Assembly (NCBI RefSeq): GCF_000802185.1
Contig: NZ_KN676113.1
Coordinates: 1,018,372 to 1,082,371, forward strand
Origin: Belnapia sp. F-4-1
Lineage (GTDB): Bacteria; Pseudomonadota; Alphaproteobacteria; Acetobacterales; Acetobacteraceae
Reading direction: 5' to 3'
Length of the DNA stretch: 64,000 nucleotides
Every line of letters starts with the position of its first letter. Position 1 is the first letter of the stretch. The notes under the pieces are model-generated. The model ran no database searches, was not told the origin of the DNA, and saw only the letters and a list, made by a program, of their open reading frames with translations. The translations under genes were made by a program, and so were the position numbers. Shown piece by piece: positions 1 to 8,562 of the stretch.

Positions 1-660
1 GATCTGGGTGACCAGGCCGCCCGGGCCGACGAGTTGCGGCGTGAGGGCGGCACGGCGCTCTTCCTGGCCGTGGATGGCAAGCCGGGCGGCGTCATCGCAG
101 TGGCCGATCCCGTCAAGCAGACCACGCCCGCCGCGCTGGCGAGCCTGCGCCGTGAAGGCATCCACATCGTCATGCTGACGGGCGACAACAGGACGACAGC
201 AGAAGCAGTGGCCCACAAACTTGGCATCGACGAGTTCCAGGGGGATGTTTTGCCCGAGGACAAGCATCGCATCGTCTGGGAGCTCCGGGCCAAGGGGAAG
301 GTCGTCGCCATGGCGGGCGACGGGGTGAACGACGCCCCGGCGCTGGCCGAGGCTGATGTCGGCATGGCCATGGGAACCGGCACAGACGTCGCCATGCAGA
401 GCGCGGGCGTGACGCTGGTTCGCGGAGATCTCGCGGGCATCGCGCGGGCACGCAAGTTGTCGCACGCGGTAATGCGCAACATCCGGCAGAACTTGTTTTT
501 CGCATTTATTTACAATGGGTTAGGCGTTCCTGTTGCGGCTGGCGTGCTCTATCCTTTCACCGGCATCCTGTTCAGCCCTATCGTTGCCGCGCTAGTCATG
601 GCGCTGAGCTCGGTGTCCGTCATCGCCAACTCGCTTCGGTTACGAGCGATAAAACTTTGA
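1..660 (+). CDS. Copper-translocating P1B-type ATPase, C-terminal part (5' end outside window)
   Basis: The frame is open from the first base, so the protein is cut by the window edge; 219 residues remain. It holds the end of the phosphorylation domain, with TGDN at codons 60-63 and the hinge GDGVND at codons 106-111, followed by the last two membrane helices. Those helices carry the Cu(I)-site residues of the CopA subgroup: Tyr-Asn at codons 171-172 and Met200...Ser203-Ser204. Family knowledge: such pumps export Cu(I) from the cytosol across the inner membrane using ATP. The actuator domain, the DKTGT aspartate and the N-terminal metal-binding domains lie upstream and cannot be checked. The next genes (Met/His-rich lipoprotein, multicopper oxidase) fit a copper-detoxification locus. 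Confidence 0.92.
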   Translation, partial: DLGDQAARADELRREGGTALFLAVDGKPGGVIAVADPVKQTTPAALASLRREGIHIVMLTGDNRTTAEAVAHKLGIDEFQGDVLPEDKHRIVWELRAKGKVVAMAGDGVNDAPALAEADVGMAMGTGTDVAMQSAGVTLVRGDLAGIARARKLSHAVMRNIRQNLFFAFIYNGLGVPVAAGVLYPFTGILFSPIVAALVMALSSVSVIANSLRLRAIKL

Positions 661-687
661 TGGGCTCTTTGACCGAAGTATCCTTGA

Positions 688-713
688 GGAAGGCAGGTTA
701 ATCCTTGCCTTCC
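688..713. terminator. Hairpin after the copper ATPase
   Basis: GGAAGGCAGG (688-697) pairs with CCTTGCCTTCC (703-713) with one bulged T and a TTAAT loop, 27 bases after the ATPase stop. No clear T-tract follows, so termination by this hairpin is an inference. Confidence 0.5.
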
Positions 714-799
714 CCGGCGTGCCGGGCGTGGATTGAAACTGCCGCATATTGCTCATCGTCGCTCGCCAGAAGGTATCGAGGCAAGGACGTGATGCATTC

Positions 800-824
800 G
801 GCGCCCGGACAGTCTCCGGGCGCC
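800..824. terminator. Perfect 10-bp hairpin downstream of the Met/His-rich lipoprotein gene
   Basis: GGCGCCCGGA (800-809) and TCCGGGCGCC (815-824) form an uninterrupted stem with a 5-base loop. It lies 47 bases past the 3' end of the minus-strand gene at 872-1222. No U-tract is visible. With the hairpin at 688-713 it separates two convergent genes. Confidence 0.5.
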
Positions 825-871
825 GTGGATGCTTCGGCTAATTGGCAGTCCACCCGGCCGCCTGCTACCGT

Positions 872-1222
872 TCAGTGCCTGTGCTGACTTGCGCCGCCCG
901 ACGCGGTTCCTCCGGCGCCCTGCCGCATCATCTGGTCGCAATGAGCCATCATCGCCTGCATGTCGGGGCTCATCGTGGCGCCCTGCCGCATCTGCTGACG
1001 CATCTGCGCGCAGTGGGCCATCATCTGCTCCATGGTCATGCCGGACATGTTGTGGCCCTGCATGCTGGACATGTTGTGCCCAGCCATGCCCTGGGAACCC
1101 ATGCCAGACATGCCGCCGGTCTGCTGGGCGGGCGGCGGGGTCTGCTGCTGGGCGCAGGCCGCGAGCGATAAGCCCAGTGCCAGCGCGAGGCCAGTGCGGC
1201 GAAGTGTCCCGATGTAGATCAT
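872..1222 (-). CDS. Met/His-rich lipoprotein, probable copper-binding
   Basis: 116 residues. The N-terminus is a lipoprotein signal: Arg-Arg, a hydrophobic stretch, and the lipobox LAAC with Cys at about residue 23. The mature part is short and low in complexity, built from repeated MSGM/MAGHNM/MQGHNM units and then two MMAHC-containing stretches (MAHCAQM and MAHCDQM), ending in HRH. Clustered Met, His and Cys suit binding of soft metals such as Cu(I) in the periplasm. An AGGAG ribosome site lies just upstream of this ATG. It converges with the copper ATPase. I do not recognise a named family; the copper role is inferred from composition and neighbours. Confidence 0.8.
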   Translation of the reverse strand: MIYIGTLRRTGLALALGLSLAACAQQQTPPPAQQTGGMSGMGSQGMAGHNMSSMQGHNMSGMTMEQMMAHCAQMRQQMRQGATMSPDMQAMMAHCDQMMRQGAGGTASGGASQHRH

Positions 1223-1455
1223 CCCAGCGTATCTCCTTCGTTATCGTGTGCACCGCCGTTGGTTGGCCGCGGCGCGAGCAGGCGCCGACGGCCCGCCTCG
1301 TTGCGGGGAACGCCACCGTATCTGCGAAGATGCCGGGCGCCTCCGTCCGGAACGCGAATGCCGTGTGACAAAGTATGAAAGCGCCCCTTGACCCTCCCAC
1401 GGCGGCAGGTCCCAGGTTCGCGGGCGGCTCACCGTAGACCGGGAAGGAGACGTTC

Positions 1456-1653
1456 GTGCCGGAAGGATCACATCTCGAGGACCAAATTCTGGCGGCGCTT
1501 GAGCGGGCTCTGGCCGAGGGTCGGTTGGAGGCGGCCGAGCACCTGCTTCGCGCCCTGGAAGCGCTTTGTGAGGATGGCCTGCCGGGGTCATCCCTGGCGG
1601 TCGCTCATCTGGTCGCTTCCGAGGAGGGAGTGCCGAAGCGGTCCGGCCGCTGA
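1456..1653 (+). CDS. Small hypothetical protein, 65 residues
   Basis: Starts at GTG 1456, chosen because AAGGAG (1444-1449) sits six bases upstream. The predicted product is a short acidic helical protein (residues 5-40 are Glu/Ala/Leu-rich, heptad-like) containing one Cys, with a basic C-terminus. No family recognised. It is divergent from the lipoprotein at 872-1222, with about 230 bp between them. It could be a small metal-locus accessory protein, but nothing proves this. Confidence 0.5.
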   Translation: MPEGSHLEDQILAALERALAEGRLEAAEHLLRALEALCEDGLPGSSLAVAHLVASEEGVPKRSGR

Positions 1654-2085
1654 GAGCAGCACCGGCCCAAGCTGAGAGCAGGGGTTGGGAGGCGACCTCT
1701 TGAGCCGCTTGGTTCGCTACGGCACCGTCGGGGGGCGTGCCGAGAATCCGGGACGGAACCCCGAGAGCGACGAAGCTCATCGGGCCATCTGTCGCTCGTG
1801 CTGTTCATCGCGCGCCGGGCGCGGATCGCCAGGCACCACTCACGGTGCGGCGAGGCTGGTCCGCGCTAACAACGCGGCTCTGCTTGCCCTCTTAATGCGG
1901 ATCGCGACGACGTCCGCCAAGCGGGGGCGGTCTGACGCGGGTCAGAGCCGCCCCACGGAGGGGGGTAAGCCACCCCACCCGCTCCAGAGTGGCGCCTGCC
2001 GTAGGCTGGCAGCGCCCGAGCAGCGACCTTTGTGGCGAGTTCCTAGATGTGTTCCGCGCCAGTGCTCCCGAGGCATCCGTCAAGC
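1654..2085. other. Gene-free stretch between the small ORF and the multicopper oxidase
   Basis: No convincing coding frame. It holds a short direct repeat (CTGAGAGCAG near 1650 and 1672) and the hairpin at 1991-2016 described separately. Confidence 0.5.
1991..2016 (-). terminator. Hairpin downstream of the multicopper oxidase gene
   Basis: GGCGC-CTGCC pairs with GGCAG-CGCC across a 7-base loop with one bulge, about 70 bases after the oxidase stop codon. No strong U-tract. Confidence 0.4.
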
Positions 2086-5000
2086 CTACCGCCTGCGCTT
2101 GGCAAGCAGTCCAAACATCCAGCCAACGGCCCCAGCGATGGACAGGGATGCCATGGGCTGCTGCCTGACGGCTTCGGTCGTTTTGGACAGCACAGAGGAT
2201 GCTGTTGTGGACTTGCCCACCCGAAGGATGCCCCAAAGCCCCTGAGGCACCGCCCATTTCAGTATGCCGCTCCGGTAGGCATAGTCCCCGGCGCCATGGA
2301 CCTTGAACTCGAAGGTCCTAGCGGTTCCGGTGGTGATGGCCGCCTCCGACGCCACGAACGGCCCCTTCTTCTGGCCCAGGAAGCGGTACTCCGGCCACGT
2401 CACCCCGTGGACGGTGAAGCTCTGGTTACGAGGTTTGTCGGTCGCGCCGATCAAATGGAGCCTGACGGTGCTCCGCTTTGGAACACGGAAGACGGGGGTC
2501 GCAGGATGCGGATTCGAAAGCCAGCCCTCGGTCTTGCCTTGCAGGATGCGTTGTATGTCGGGTCCGATCGGCTCGGAGCGGTAGTTGAAGCCCTTCTGCC
2601 CCTGATCCTCGTGATCGGGTTCGTCCTCGCCCGCGCCTGGGGGTTCGTCCGCAATGGGCATGTGGATGTTGCCGCGCAGATAATGCCGAAGGCCATCTTG
2701 GAGTAGCAGCACAACCTCCTCGATGCGTTCCTTCCCATGTTCGCCATTGACGACCAGCGTAGCGCGCGGGCCATCCCAGGCTTCCTGCTTGCCGGTGGCC
2801 GTCTGCTGCCCGGGCCTCACCCAAAGCGGGGTGGCGTCTTTTGGCTCAACGATCAGTGCGCCAATCAGGCCGTGGTGCCGGTGGTTGCGGAAGTCCGCCA
2901 TGTCTTGAAGGAGGAGCGGACCCAGCGGCTCACCCCCATTGGGATTGGGATTTTCCGCCGACGGCGGCGGCCGGTCGGTATGCCATTCGTAGACTACTGC
3001 TGGTCCGCCCGGGGCCGCGCTCTGCGGGGAGGCGTCCACGTTGCGCCCCACATTCGCGCCATCAGATTTCGTCACGTCGTATCGAAGAAGGTCCGCGTGC
3101 ATCGACACCTGGGACGAAACCGGGCGCTCCGGCCGGTTCGAGAAGGGATTGCGCTCCTCGACGGGCACTCGTGGCGCGAAGGGCTCTGGCCTCAGTTTGG
3201 TGCCCGGCGGAAGGCCGTTCGTCAGGCGCACTCTCACCGTCTCGCCCTCACGGCACCGTAGCACCAGCGGCACCGCGGGATTTTCGGAGCGAGGCTGGCG
3301 AACGGGTATCTCGATGCCGTCCGGACCGATGATCCTCTCAAGCTGGTAGACAAGGCCGAAGGGGTCAACAAGATCCGGGTCTCGGTAAACAATCCTTCTT
3401 CTCTCTGCCCGAACGTCGAACTCGCGTATCAAGGCAGGATTCGGCAGGGCGGCTACGGGCGGGTTACCAAGCTTCCTCAGACCCCCGGTTTTGTCGTCGC
3501 CGTCGGTAGTCTGGTAAGCTCGGATGAGGCCCCAGCACCCTAGCCAGAGGTCGTCGGCGCTGGACAGCTTGTAGAGGTAGTCTCCAGGCAGGTAGGGCTC
3601 GTTCTGGATGAAGGTGAACGCCTCGGACAAGCCGAAGGTCTGCTGGTTGCGGATGGCGGAGTCTGGGTTCACGCGGAAGCGCTGCCACCTCATGCCGTGG
3701 ATCTGAAAGCTGTGCTGCTCCTCATGCGATCCCTGGACGAGGCGGAACCAGATGGGATCTCCAGCGAAGGTGTTAAAGCGCACGGTGTAGGGGTCGCGGT
3801 TGTATGGCTCCCTCGAACTGAACCACAGGGCCGGGTCAACCATCTCGGCAGGCGGGGGCGCTGTCCGGAGACGTTCGTGGATAGGATCGCTGCGATAGTT
3901 CAGACCCATGACGCCCTGGTCGCCGTGACCGCCAGGGTGTTCCGGAGGGTTCAGCGGGTTGCCGTCGCGGTCCCACATTGGGATGAAGTCGCCGATGCCC
4001 ACGCAGAACTCGCGGAACCACTCCGGCGCGCGGCCCGGCACCCTGATGCGCGCCTGCATGCCACTGACGATCTTCTTGTCTTCAGTCGGATGGTAGAACT
4101 CCGCCCCGGGAGGCTCGACGATCAAGGCGCCGAATAGGCCGTGCTTCTGGCGGTAGTTGGCGAAGAGATGGTCGTGGAAGAAGATGGTGCCAAACTCCTG
4201 GTCCAGCCACCAGCGGTATATCATCTTCTTCCCGGCAACCGGGCCGCTGAGATAGTTCCAGCCAACACTGGCTCCGTCGGCGCAGATCGGGTCGAACTTC
4301 ACCATGTGGACGTGCAGCGCGCACTCGCCCTCCCACGGCCGTTCCTCACAGGGAGGAAACGCGTGGTCAAACTCGGTTCTCGAAATTTCGAGAGGCAGGT
4401 CGTTCTTGAGCGTTAAGTTCAGGATCTGGCCGTGCTGCGCGCGGAAAAACAGCGGCTGCTTGACGCCGCCCTCGGCTGGTTCGCCGTCAGCGGTCCGGTA
4501 GTAGAGATGGCCGTGCTTATCGTGCCATCCGTGGCCGTTGTAGTGGATCGGCGTCAGCGTCACGGCGATGTCGTGCGCCACCTCCCGGTCGCCGTTCCCA
4601 CTGTACTGCGATGGGACGTTTTCTGGCCATTCCACGCTCTGCCCTTCACTGAAAGGTCGACGCGTGAACATCTCGCCCGGAACGGGCCTTTCATTGAACG
4701 CTCCCTTCTCGAGCTCCGTTGGATTCGGGCGATAATCGTAGTTCGCTGGAAGCGCTTCGTACTCGAGCGGCCATGGAGGGACCGGCGACTTCTGCTGGGT
4801 CCTGCCTGGGATGTAGAGGGGGTAGCCAGGATGTTCCGGTGTGGGCGCGGGAGGTACTCGACCCGGTAGAGGCCACAGCCGCTCGATGGGAGTGCCGTCG
4901 GGATAGTGGTCGAGCCTCCGTCCTTGGTAGACGGGATCCGGGTCGGCAATCAGCGGGCTTTCGACGTTCTCCTCCGCCCCTTTTTGCAAGGTCTCGAAGG

Positions 5001-6357
5001 TGCGGAACATGCCCCACATGCCTTCGTGGAAGTGCGGGTAGAGGTGGCAGTGCCAGATCACGTCCCCCGCAACCTGGTGCCGGTTGCCTGCCCCCCAGGC
5101 GGGTTCGATGGTGTGGGCTGTCTGAGGGCTGACGGAGATCGCGTCGATACGTGGAGAGGTCTTGTCGTCAGGGACCGCGTGCCACTCGTAAAGATGGAGG
5201 TGGAAGACGTGCGTTTCCTTGACGCCCGCGTGCACGAAGCGGATGCGCACCGGATCGCCGATGTAAGCCTTCAAGATCGGTGTCGCGGGGTCGCCGAATA
5301 GCCAACTGCTGTGGTGCTGCTCCTCGTTGAGCACCGGAGGATCCAGAACGTGTTTTTTCTCCTGCACCCAATGCCAAAGGGTCCGTTCGCGGTTCACCAT
5401 CGGCTCGGCGCGGTAGGACACGGGCATGATGGGCAGATGGTCGTCGCCCGCGCCATGGCCACCGTGCTCGCCTCCCGCACCTGGTAGCGGGTTCTCGGCC
5501 AGGCACGGATCCCGCCCGACTATGTTATGCGGCGGGAGGAACTCGGGCTCGTCGTGGAAGAAGATCACAAACTCGCGGTGGTCCTCCTTGTCGAACTCGT
5601 GCTCCTCCTGTGGGTCTCCCCATTTGTGACCGGGTAGCGTGCTGTCCGAGGTCGGGAATACTTTCGACGGTTCCTGGCCGCTTGGGATGATGTCGAGGTA
5701 AAGCCCATCCATCTGGCCTTCGGTCGAAGTGCGGCCAGTAACGGGATCGCGCCAGATGGCATGTTCGGGCTCGACAATCAGGGCGCCAAACAGGCCATGG
5801 ACGTTGGTTCCGTCTTCGCCACCAGAGTAGCTGCCGCCATCATGGAACGGGAAAACGCCTTCGTTTTCGCAGGTCCATCTGTAGTGGCGATGTCCGCCGG
5901 GCGCCGCGAGGGAGTGACCGTTTTCACCGACTTCGGACCCGTCGCTCGACTTCACGTCGTAGCCGCCGCCGACCAAATGCAGTCCAACCCAGCGGCCTTC
6001 GACTTCGTTGCGTAGCCTAATGGAAAGAGTCCGGTGCCTGTTTACTCGAAGTACGAGCGGACGGACGAGCGGGTGCGGAGCTTTCGCCTTCTCTTGGCAG
6101 GTCGGAAACGGCATGCCCAGCCGGATCGCAACCTCCTTCGCCGCCGTTTCATAAGCCTTCGGGTCTGTGCCGTCCGCCAGCGCACGAATGTACTTGAGAA
6201 GGGGGAGGTTGACGTCGAGAGCATAGATCAAGCCGTTATGGTCATGATCACCCTCTCGGTTGAAGTAGATCGGCATCTGAAGGGCGGTGACGTGATACTC
6301 CGCTGAACCTGCGAAGGCATGAACGTCACCCACATTCCCGACTTTCTGGGCCATCAT
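2086..6357 (-). CDS. Giant multicopper oxidase, six cupredoxin domains in three tandem pairs
   Basis: 1423 residues; usual bacterial multicopper oxidases have about 450-600. Three units repeat the same plan: an odd domain ending in HGL(F/I)GALIVEP (near 187, 739, 1162), a linker with (N/S)YR(S/A)(E/D)P (near 315, 820, 1258), and an even domain ending in G(M/C/L)WG (near 446, 940, 1373). Copper ligands survive in two domains only. Domain 2 has H383-x2-HLH (386-388) and HCH-x3-H-x4-M (436-447). Domain 3 has HVH (682-684) and HDH (728-730). Together these give a full type 1 site plus all eight trinuclear-cluster histidines. No signal peptide is visible. The last about 22 residues are a hydrophobic helix followed by KRRR, resembling the tail of ElaB/YqjD (DUF883) proteins. 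AGGA upstream favours the second of two adjacent ATGs. Likely role: Cu(I) or metal/phenol oxidation with O2 reduction. Confidence 0.9.
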   Translation of the reverse strand: MMAQKVGNVGDVHAFAGSAEYHVTALQMPIYFNREGDHDHNGLIYALDVNLPLLKYIRALADGTDPKAYETAAKEVAIRLGMPFPTCQEKAKAPHPLVRPLVLRVNRHRTLSIRLRNEVEGRWVGLHLVGGGYDVKSSDGSEVGENGHSLAAPGGHRHYRWTCENEGVFPFHDGGSYSGGEDGTNVHGLFGALIVEPEHAIWRDPVTGRTSTEGQMDGLYLDIIPSGQEPSKVFPTSDSTLPGHKWGDPQEEHEFDKEDHREFVIFFHDEPEFLPPHNIVGRDPCLAENPLPGAGGEHGGHGAGDDHLPIMPVSYRAEPMVNRERTLWHWVQEKKHVLDPPVLNEEQHHSSWLFGDPATPILKAYIGDPVRIRFVHAGVKETHVFHLHLYEWHAVPDDKTSPRIDAISVSPQTAHTIEPAWGAGNRHQVAGDVIWHCHLYPHFHEGMWGMFRTFETLQKGAEENVESPLIADPDPVYQGRRLDHYPDGTPIERLWPLPGRVPPAPTPEHPGYPLYIPGRTQQKSPVPPWPLEYEALPANYDYRPNPTELEKGAFNERPVPGEMFTRRPFSEGQSVEWPENVPSQYSGNGDREVAHDIAVTLTPIHYNGHGWHDKHGHLYYRTADGEPAEGGVKQPLFFRAQHGQILNLTLKNDLPLEISRTEFDHAFPPCEERPWEGECALHVHMVKFDPICADGASVGWNYLSGPVAGKKMIYRWWLDQEFGTIFFHDHLFANYRQKHGLFGALIVEPPGAEFYHPTEDKKIVSGMQARIRVPGRAPEWFREFCVGIGDFIPMWDRDGNPLNPPEHPGGHGDQGVMGLNYRSDPIHERLRTAPPPAEMVDPALWFSSREPYNRDPYTVRFNTFAGDPIWFRLVQGSHEEQHSFQIHGMRWQRFRVNPDSAIRNQQTFGLSEAFTFIQNEPYLPGDYLYKLSSADDLWLGCWGLIRAYQTTDGDDKTGGLRKLGNPPVAALPNPALIREFDVRAERRRIVYRDPDLVDPFGLVYQLERIIGPDGIEIPVRQPRSENPAVPLVLRCREGETVRVRLTNGLPPGTKLRPEPFAPRVPVEERNPFSNRPERPVSSQVSMHADLLRYDVTKSDGANVGRNVDASPQSAAPGGPAVVYEWHTDRPPPSAENPNPNGGEPLGPLLLQDMADFRNHRHHGLIGALIVEPKDATPLWVRPGQQTATGKQEAWDGPRATLVVNGEHGKERIEEVVLLLQDGLRHYLRGNIHMPIADEPPGAGEDEPDHEDQGQKGFNYRSEPIGPDIQRILQGKTEGWLSNPHPATPVFRVPKRSTVRLHLIGATDKPRNQSFTVHGVTWPEYRFLGQKKGPFVASEAAITTGTARTFEFKVHGAGDYAYRSGILKWAVPQGLWGILRVGKSTTASSVLSKTTEAVRQQPMASLSIAGAVGWMFGLLAKRRR

Positions 6358-7010
6358 TTCCTCCCGACCAGACGGTGGAATTCCATGTGCGCGAATTGCC
6401 GAGCCCGTTGCTCAGCAAAGAGATGGTTCGGCTTGTTCGTTGGCGACTTTGCGGCCCTCACCGGCTTGCGCGCCTCAAGTAGTCACGACACCCTTGGCAG
6501 GTAAAACGTCCCTTTTACTGTTTAGCATGTGAAGTTGGTGGGCTGGGTTTACGCAAGGTCAAAGTGGTCCGCCCTAACGCTCCATGACGCGGTGGTGACA
6601 CCCTGGGACACGCTTCTTGTGAACGTGACAGAGGTGAGCCGCAGCAGCGGCGTGCGTTCACCCGGAGTTGCGGCTCAAGCGGCAGCGCCCGGCTATCGAT
6701 TCACGTGTCTGCGTCCGACGCTAGCGCCGGTCAGGTGGTGGACGGCCGTGCATCCGGTGCGGAGTGGCTTGCCCGTGTTAAACGGGCAATATCGGTGTAA
6801 CGCACTTAGCCGTAGGACCTTAGGGAACAGGCTCCGTCGAGACGAACCTGATGGCCTCGACAGGCGCGGAGTGGATGCTGGTCAAGCGGCTCCCAGCCGA
6901 GAGATCCGGGTGGCAGGATCGTGCTGTGCCGAACCAAAACTCGACGTGGACGTTTCGTCTGCAAGCCCGCCCGGCTGGTGAGCCGCGAAGCGGGCAGGAG
7001 AAACGCCGTC
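6358..7010. other. Intergenic region between two divergent genes
   Basis: No supported gene in about 650 bp. It separates the multicopper oxidase (minus) from the Gly/His-rich lipoprotein (plus) and must contain both promoters. Frames crossing it have no ribosome site and poor codon bias. The only structured site noticed is the dyad at 6501-6518. Confidence 0.5.
6501..6518. promoter_or_regulatory. Candidate operator dyad upstream of the multicopper oxidase
   Basis: GTAAAA-CGTCCC-TTTTAC is a perfect 6-bp inverted repeat in a locally AT-rich patch, about 145 bp upstream of the oxidase start. It may be an operator or part of a promoter. It does not match a CueR-type box that I recognise. Confidence 0.3.
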
Positions 7011-7706
7011 ATGCCGGGCTTCAGGGCTTTTGCCGCACTCGCCGGGGGCCTCGCCCTCGGCGCCTGCACCGTTGCACTGCCGACCGGGCCCAACGTCTTA
7101 GTGTTTCCGGCAGAGGGGAAGGACCTCGCCCAGTTCGGGCAAGAGGACACGGCCTGCCGAGGCTACGCACAGCAGCAGAGCGGCGGTGGCTCGCCCCAGC
7201 AGGCGGCGAACCAGAGCGCGGTCGGCAGCGCCGCCGTGGGCACGGCGCTCGGTGCGGGTGCAGGCGCCCTGCTCGGGGCGGCGGGTGGCAATCCCGGGGC
7301 AGGCGCCGCGATTGGCGCGGGAGGCGGCCTGCTGGCGGGCTCGGCTGTCGGTGCCGGTAACGCGCAGACGTCGGCGGGCAGCCTCCAGCAGCGTTACGAC
7401 ACGGCCTACCTCCAGTGCATGACCGCGAGCGGTAACAGGCAGCCAACCTATGCTGCGGTCCCGTCTTACTCCTACGCGCCGAGCAGCTACTATGCCCCTT
7501 ACGGCACTCCGTCCTATTGGGGCGCACCCTACTACGGCTACGGTCCCTATGTCGGTGGTCCCGCCGTGTCCTTCGGCTTCTTCGGGGGCGGCTTCGGCCA
7601 CCGTCACTTCGGGGGCCGCCATCACTTTGGTGGTCATCGGCACTTTGGTGGTCATCGGCACTTTGGTGGCTACGGCCATCATGGTGGCAGCGGCCACCGC
7701 CGCTAG
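7011..7706 (+). CDS. Glycine-zipper lipoprotein with Gly/His-rich C-terminal tail
   Basis: Start ATG 7011 is chosen over the longer frame from 6921 because it gives a proper lipoprotein signal (MPGFRAFAAL..., lipobox LGAC) and has GGCAGGAG about ten bases upstream. 231 residues. After the signal comes a polar region, then a Gly/Ala-rich hydrophobic stretch of the glycine-zipper/YMGG kind (about residues 75-125). A Tyr/Pro/Ser-rich segment follows, then a tail of FGGRHHFGGHRHFGGH type repeats. Glycine-zipper lipoproteins sit in the cell envelope. The His tail could bind Cu, Ni or Zn, which fits the neighbourhood but is inference. The exact function is unknown. Confidence 0.8.
   Translation: MPGFRAFAALAGGLALGACTVALPTGPNVLVFPAEGKDLAQFGQEDTACRGYAQQQSGGGSPQQAANQSAVGSAAVGTALGAGAGALLGAAGGNPGAGAAIGAGGGLLAGSAVGAGNAQTSAGSLQQRYDTAYLQCMTASGNRQPTYAAVPSYSYAPSSYYAPYGTPSYWGAPYYGYGPYVGGPAVSFGFFGGGFGHRHFGGRHHFGGHRHFGGHRHFGGYGHHGGSGHRR
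7623..7676 (+). repeat. Three tandem 18-bp repeats encoding HFGGHR-type units
   Basis: Copies at 7623-7640 and 7641-7658 are identical; the third (7659-7676) has diverged at its end. They encode the His/Gly tail of the lipoprotein. Near-perfect identity at DNA level suggests recent expansion by slippage. Confidence 0.85.
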
Positions 7707-7743
7707 GACAACCAAACCAGTTAGCCTGCTGCGGTTCTGAAGT

Positions 7744-7772
7744 CCAACGGACCGCAACCGGCGATCCGTTGG
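7744..7772. terminator. Bidirectional hairpin between convergent genes
   Basis: CCAACGGA (7744-7751) and TCCGTTGG (7765-7772) form a perfect 8-bp stem with a 13-base loop, between the ends of the lipoprotein (7706) and the CHRD gene (7799). Confidence 0.5.
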
Positions 7773-7798
7773 TTCTGGCCGTCAAACCAAGGCGGTGC

Positions 7799-8533
7799 TC
7801 AGATGAACCACTGCCCAGTAGCCTCGAAGTTTGCCGTAGCCTCGGACGCGATGGCATTCCAGTCGACGACGTCGTTCGGGTTCAGTCCGAGGTCGCTGAC
7901 CGCCTGGAGCACGCCCGCCGCCGGAGCAACCCCCGCGAGTTCGCCGGAGGCAACCGGCAACACCAGCTTGAAACCAGCAGTGCCGTCCACCTCGCCCTCG
8001 GTGCCCACGCCCTGGTTGGCGTTGGTCGTCAAGCCATGGATGACGATTTCCTTGGCCTCGAGCGGGGTGATACCATCGAAGATGGCTTGGGCATTCGGAT
8101 CATCCGCTGAGAAGGTGAACACCTCGCGGTAGCTCAGCTTCCCGTCCTCGCCGACGGTAGGGAATACCGCCTCGTCGGTGTGATCGTGCCCCTTGGTGCC
8201 GTGGTCATGGGCGGCGTTCTCGGGGTTCAGCGTCAGATTAAGCTGGATCGGACCGTAGGTTGCCAAACCCTCGGCCAACTCGACGAAACCGTCGCCATCT
8301 GTATCCTGGGCAAGGGTGGGCGACTTGGAATCGGTGTCGTCGGTGAAGCCATGGATATGCTGAATGTGCATTGGCCCTGGCTCAAGGCCACTGGCCTGGA
8401 TGTCCACGGTCAGGGTCTGCGTGTCTTGATCGACGAGCATCACGACGCGACCATCGACGCCTGAGTTGTTCAGCGCGTTGAGATCGGTCGAGTAGAGCAG
8501 CTTGCCGTCTTGGACGTAGGTGTCGTGTGCCAT
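7799..8533 (-). CDS. CHRD-like domain protein
   Basis: 244 residues, no signal peptide seen. The core from about residue 15 to 180 resembles CHRD (chordin-type) domains: a beta-rich repeat with PMHIQHIHGF (about residues 53-62), a D-rich stretch (DTDGDGF) that looks like a calcium-binding turn, and a second HG motif near residue 165 (EIVIHGL). The C-terminal about 60 residues form an Ala/Val-rich helical tail. CHRD proteins are usually extracellular and their bacterial role is poorly known. The His-rich insert AHDHGTKGHDH is notable beside copper genes. The start is supported by GGGAG a few bases upstream, which lies in the 3' arm of a strong hairpin (8542-8562). Confidence 0.75.
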   Translation of the reverse strand: MAHDTYVQDGKLLYSTDLNALNNSGVDGRVVMLVDQDTQTLTVDIQASGLEPGPMHIQHIHGFTDDTDSKSPTLAQDTDGDGFVELAEGLATYGPIQLNLTLNPENAAHDHGTKGHDHTDEAVFPTVGEDGKLSYREVFTFSADDPNAQAIFDGITPLEAKEIVIHGLTTNANQGVGTEGEVDGTAGFKLVLPVASGELAGVAPAAGVLQAVSDLGLNPNDVVDWNAIASEATANFEATGQWFI

Positions 8534-8541
8534 CTTGATCT

Positions 8542-8562
8542 CCCGGGTCGTTCGGACCCGGG
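8542..8562 (-). promoter_or_regulatory. Leader hairpin that touches the ribosome site of the CHRD gene
   Basis: CCCGGGTC (8542-8549) and GACCCGGG (8555-8562) form a perfect 8-bp stem with a 5-base loop. On the mRNA (minus strand) the 3' arm runs directly into GGGAG, the likely Shine-Dalgarno sequence 5-6 bases before the ATG at 8533. It may limit ribosome access. Confidence 0.45.

Noticed and set aside
6529-6981. 150-residue plus-strand frame upstream of the Gly/His lipoprotein
   Set aside because: Composition unlike real proteins here, no ribosome site, and it lies in a divergent promoter region.
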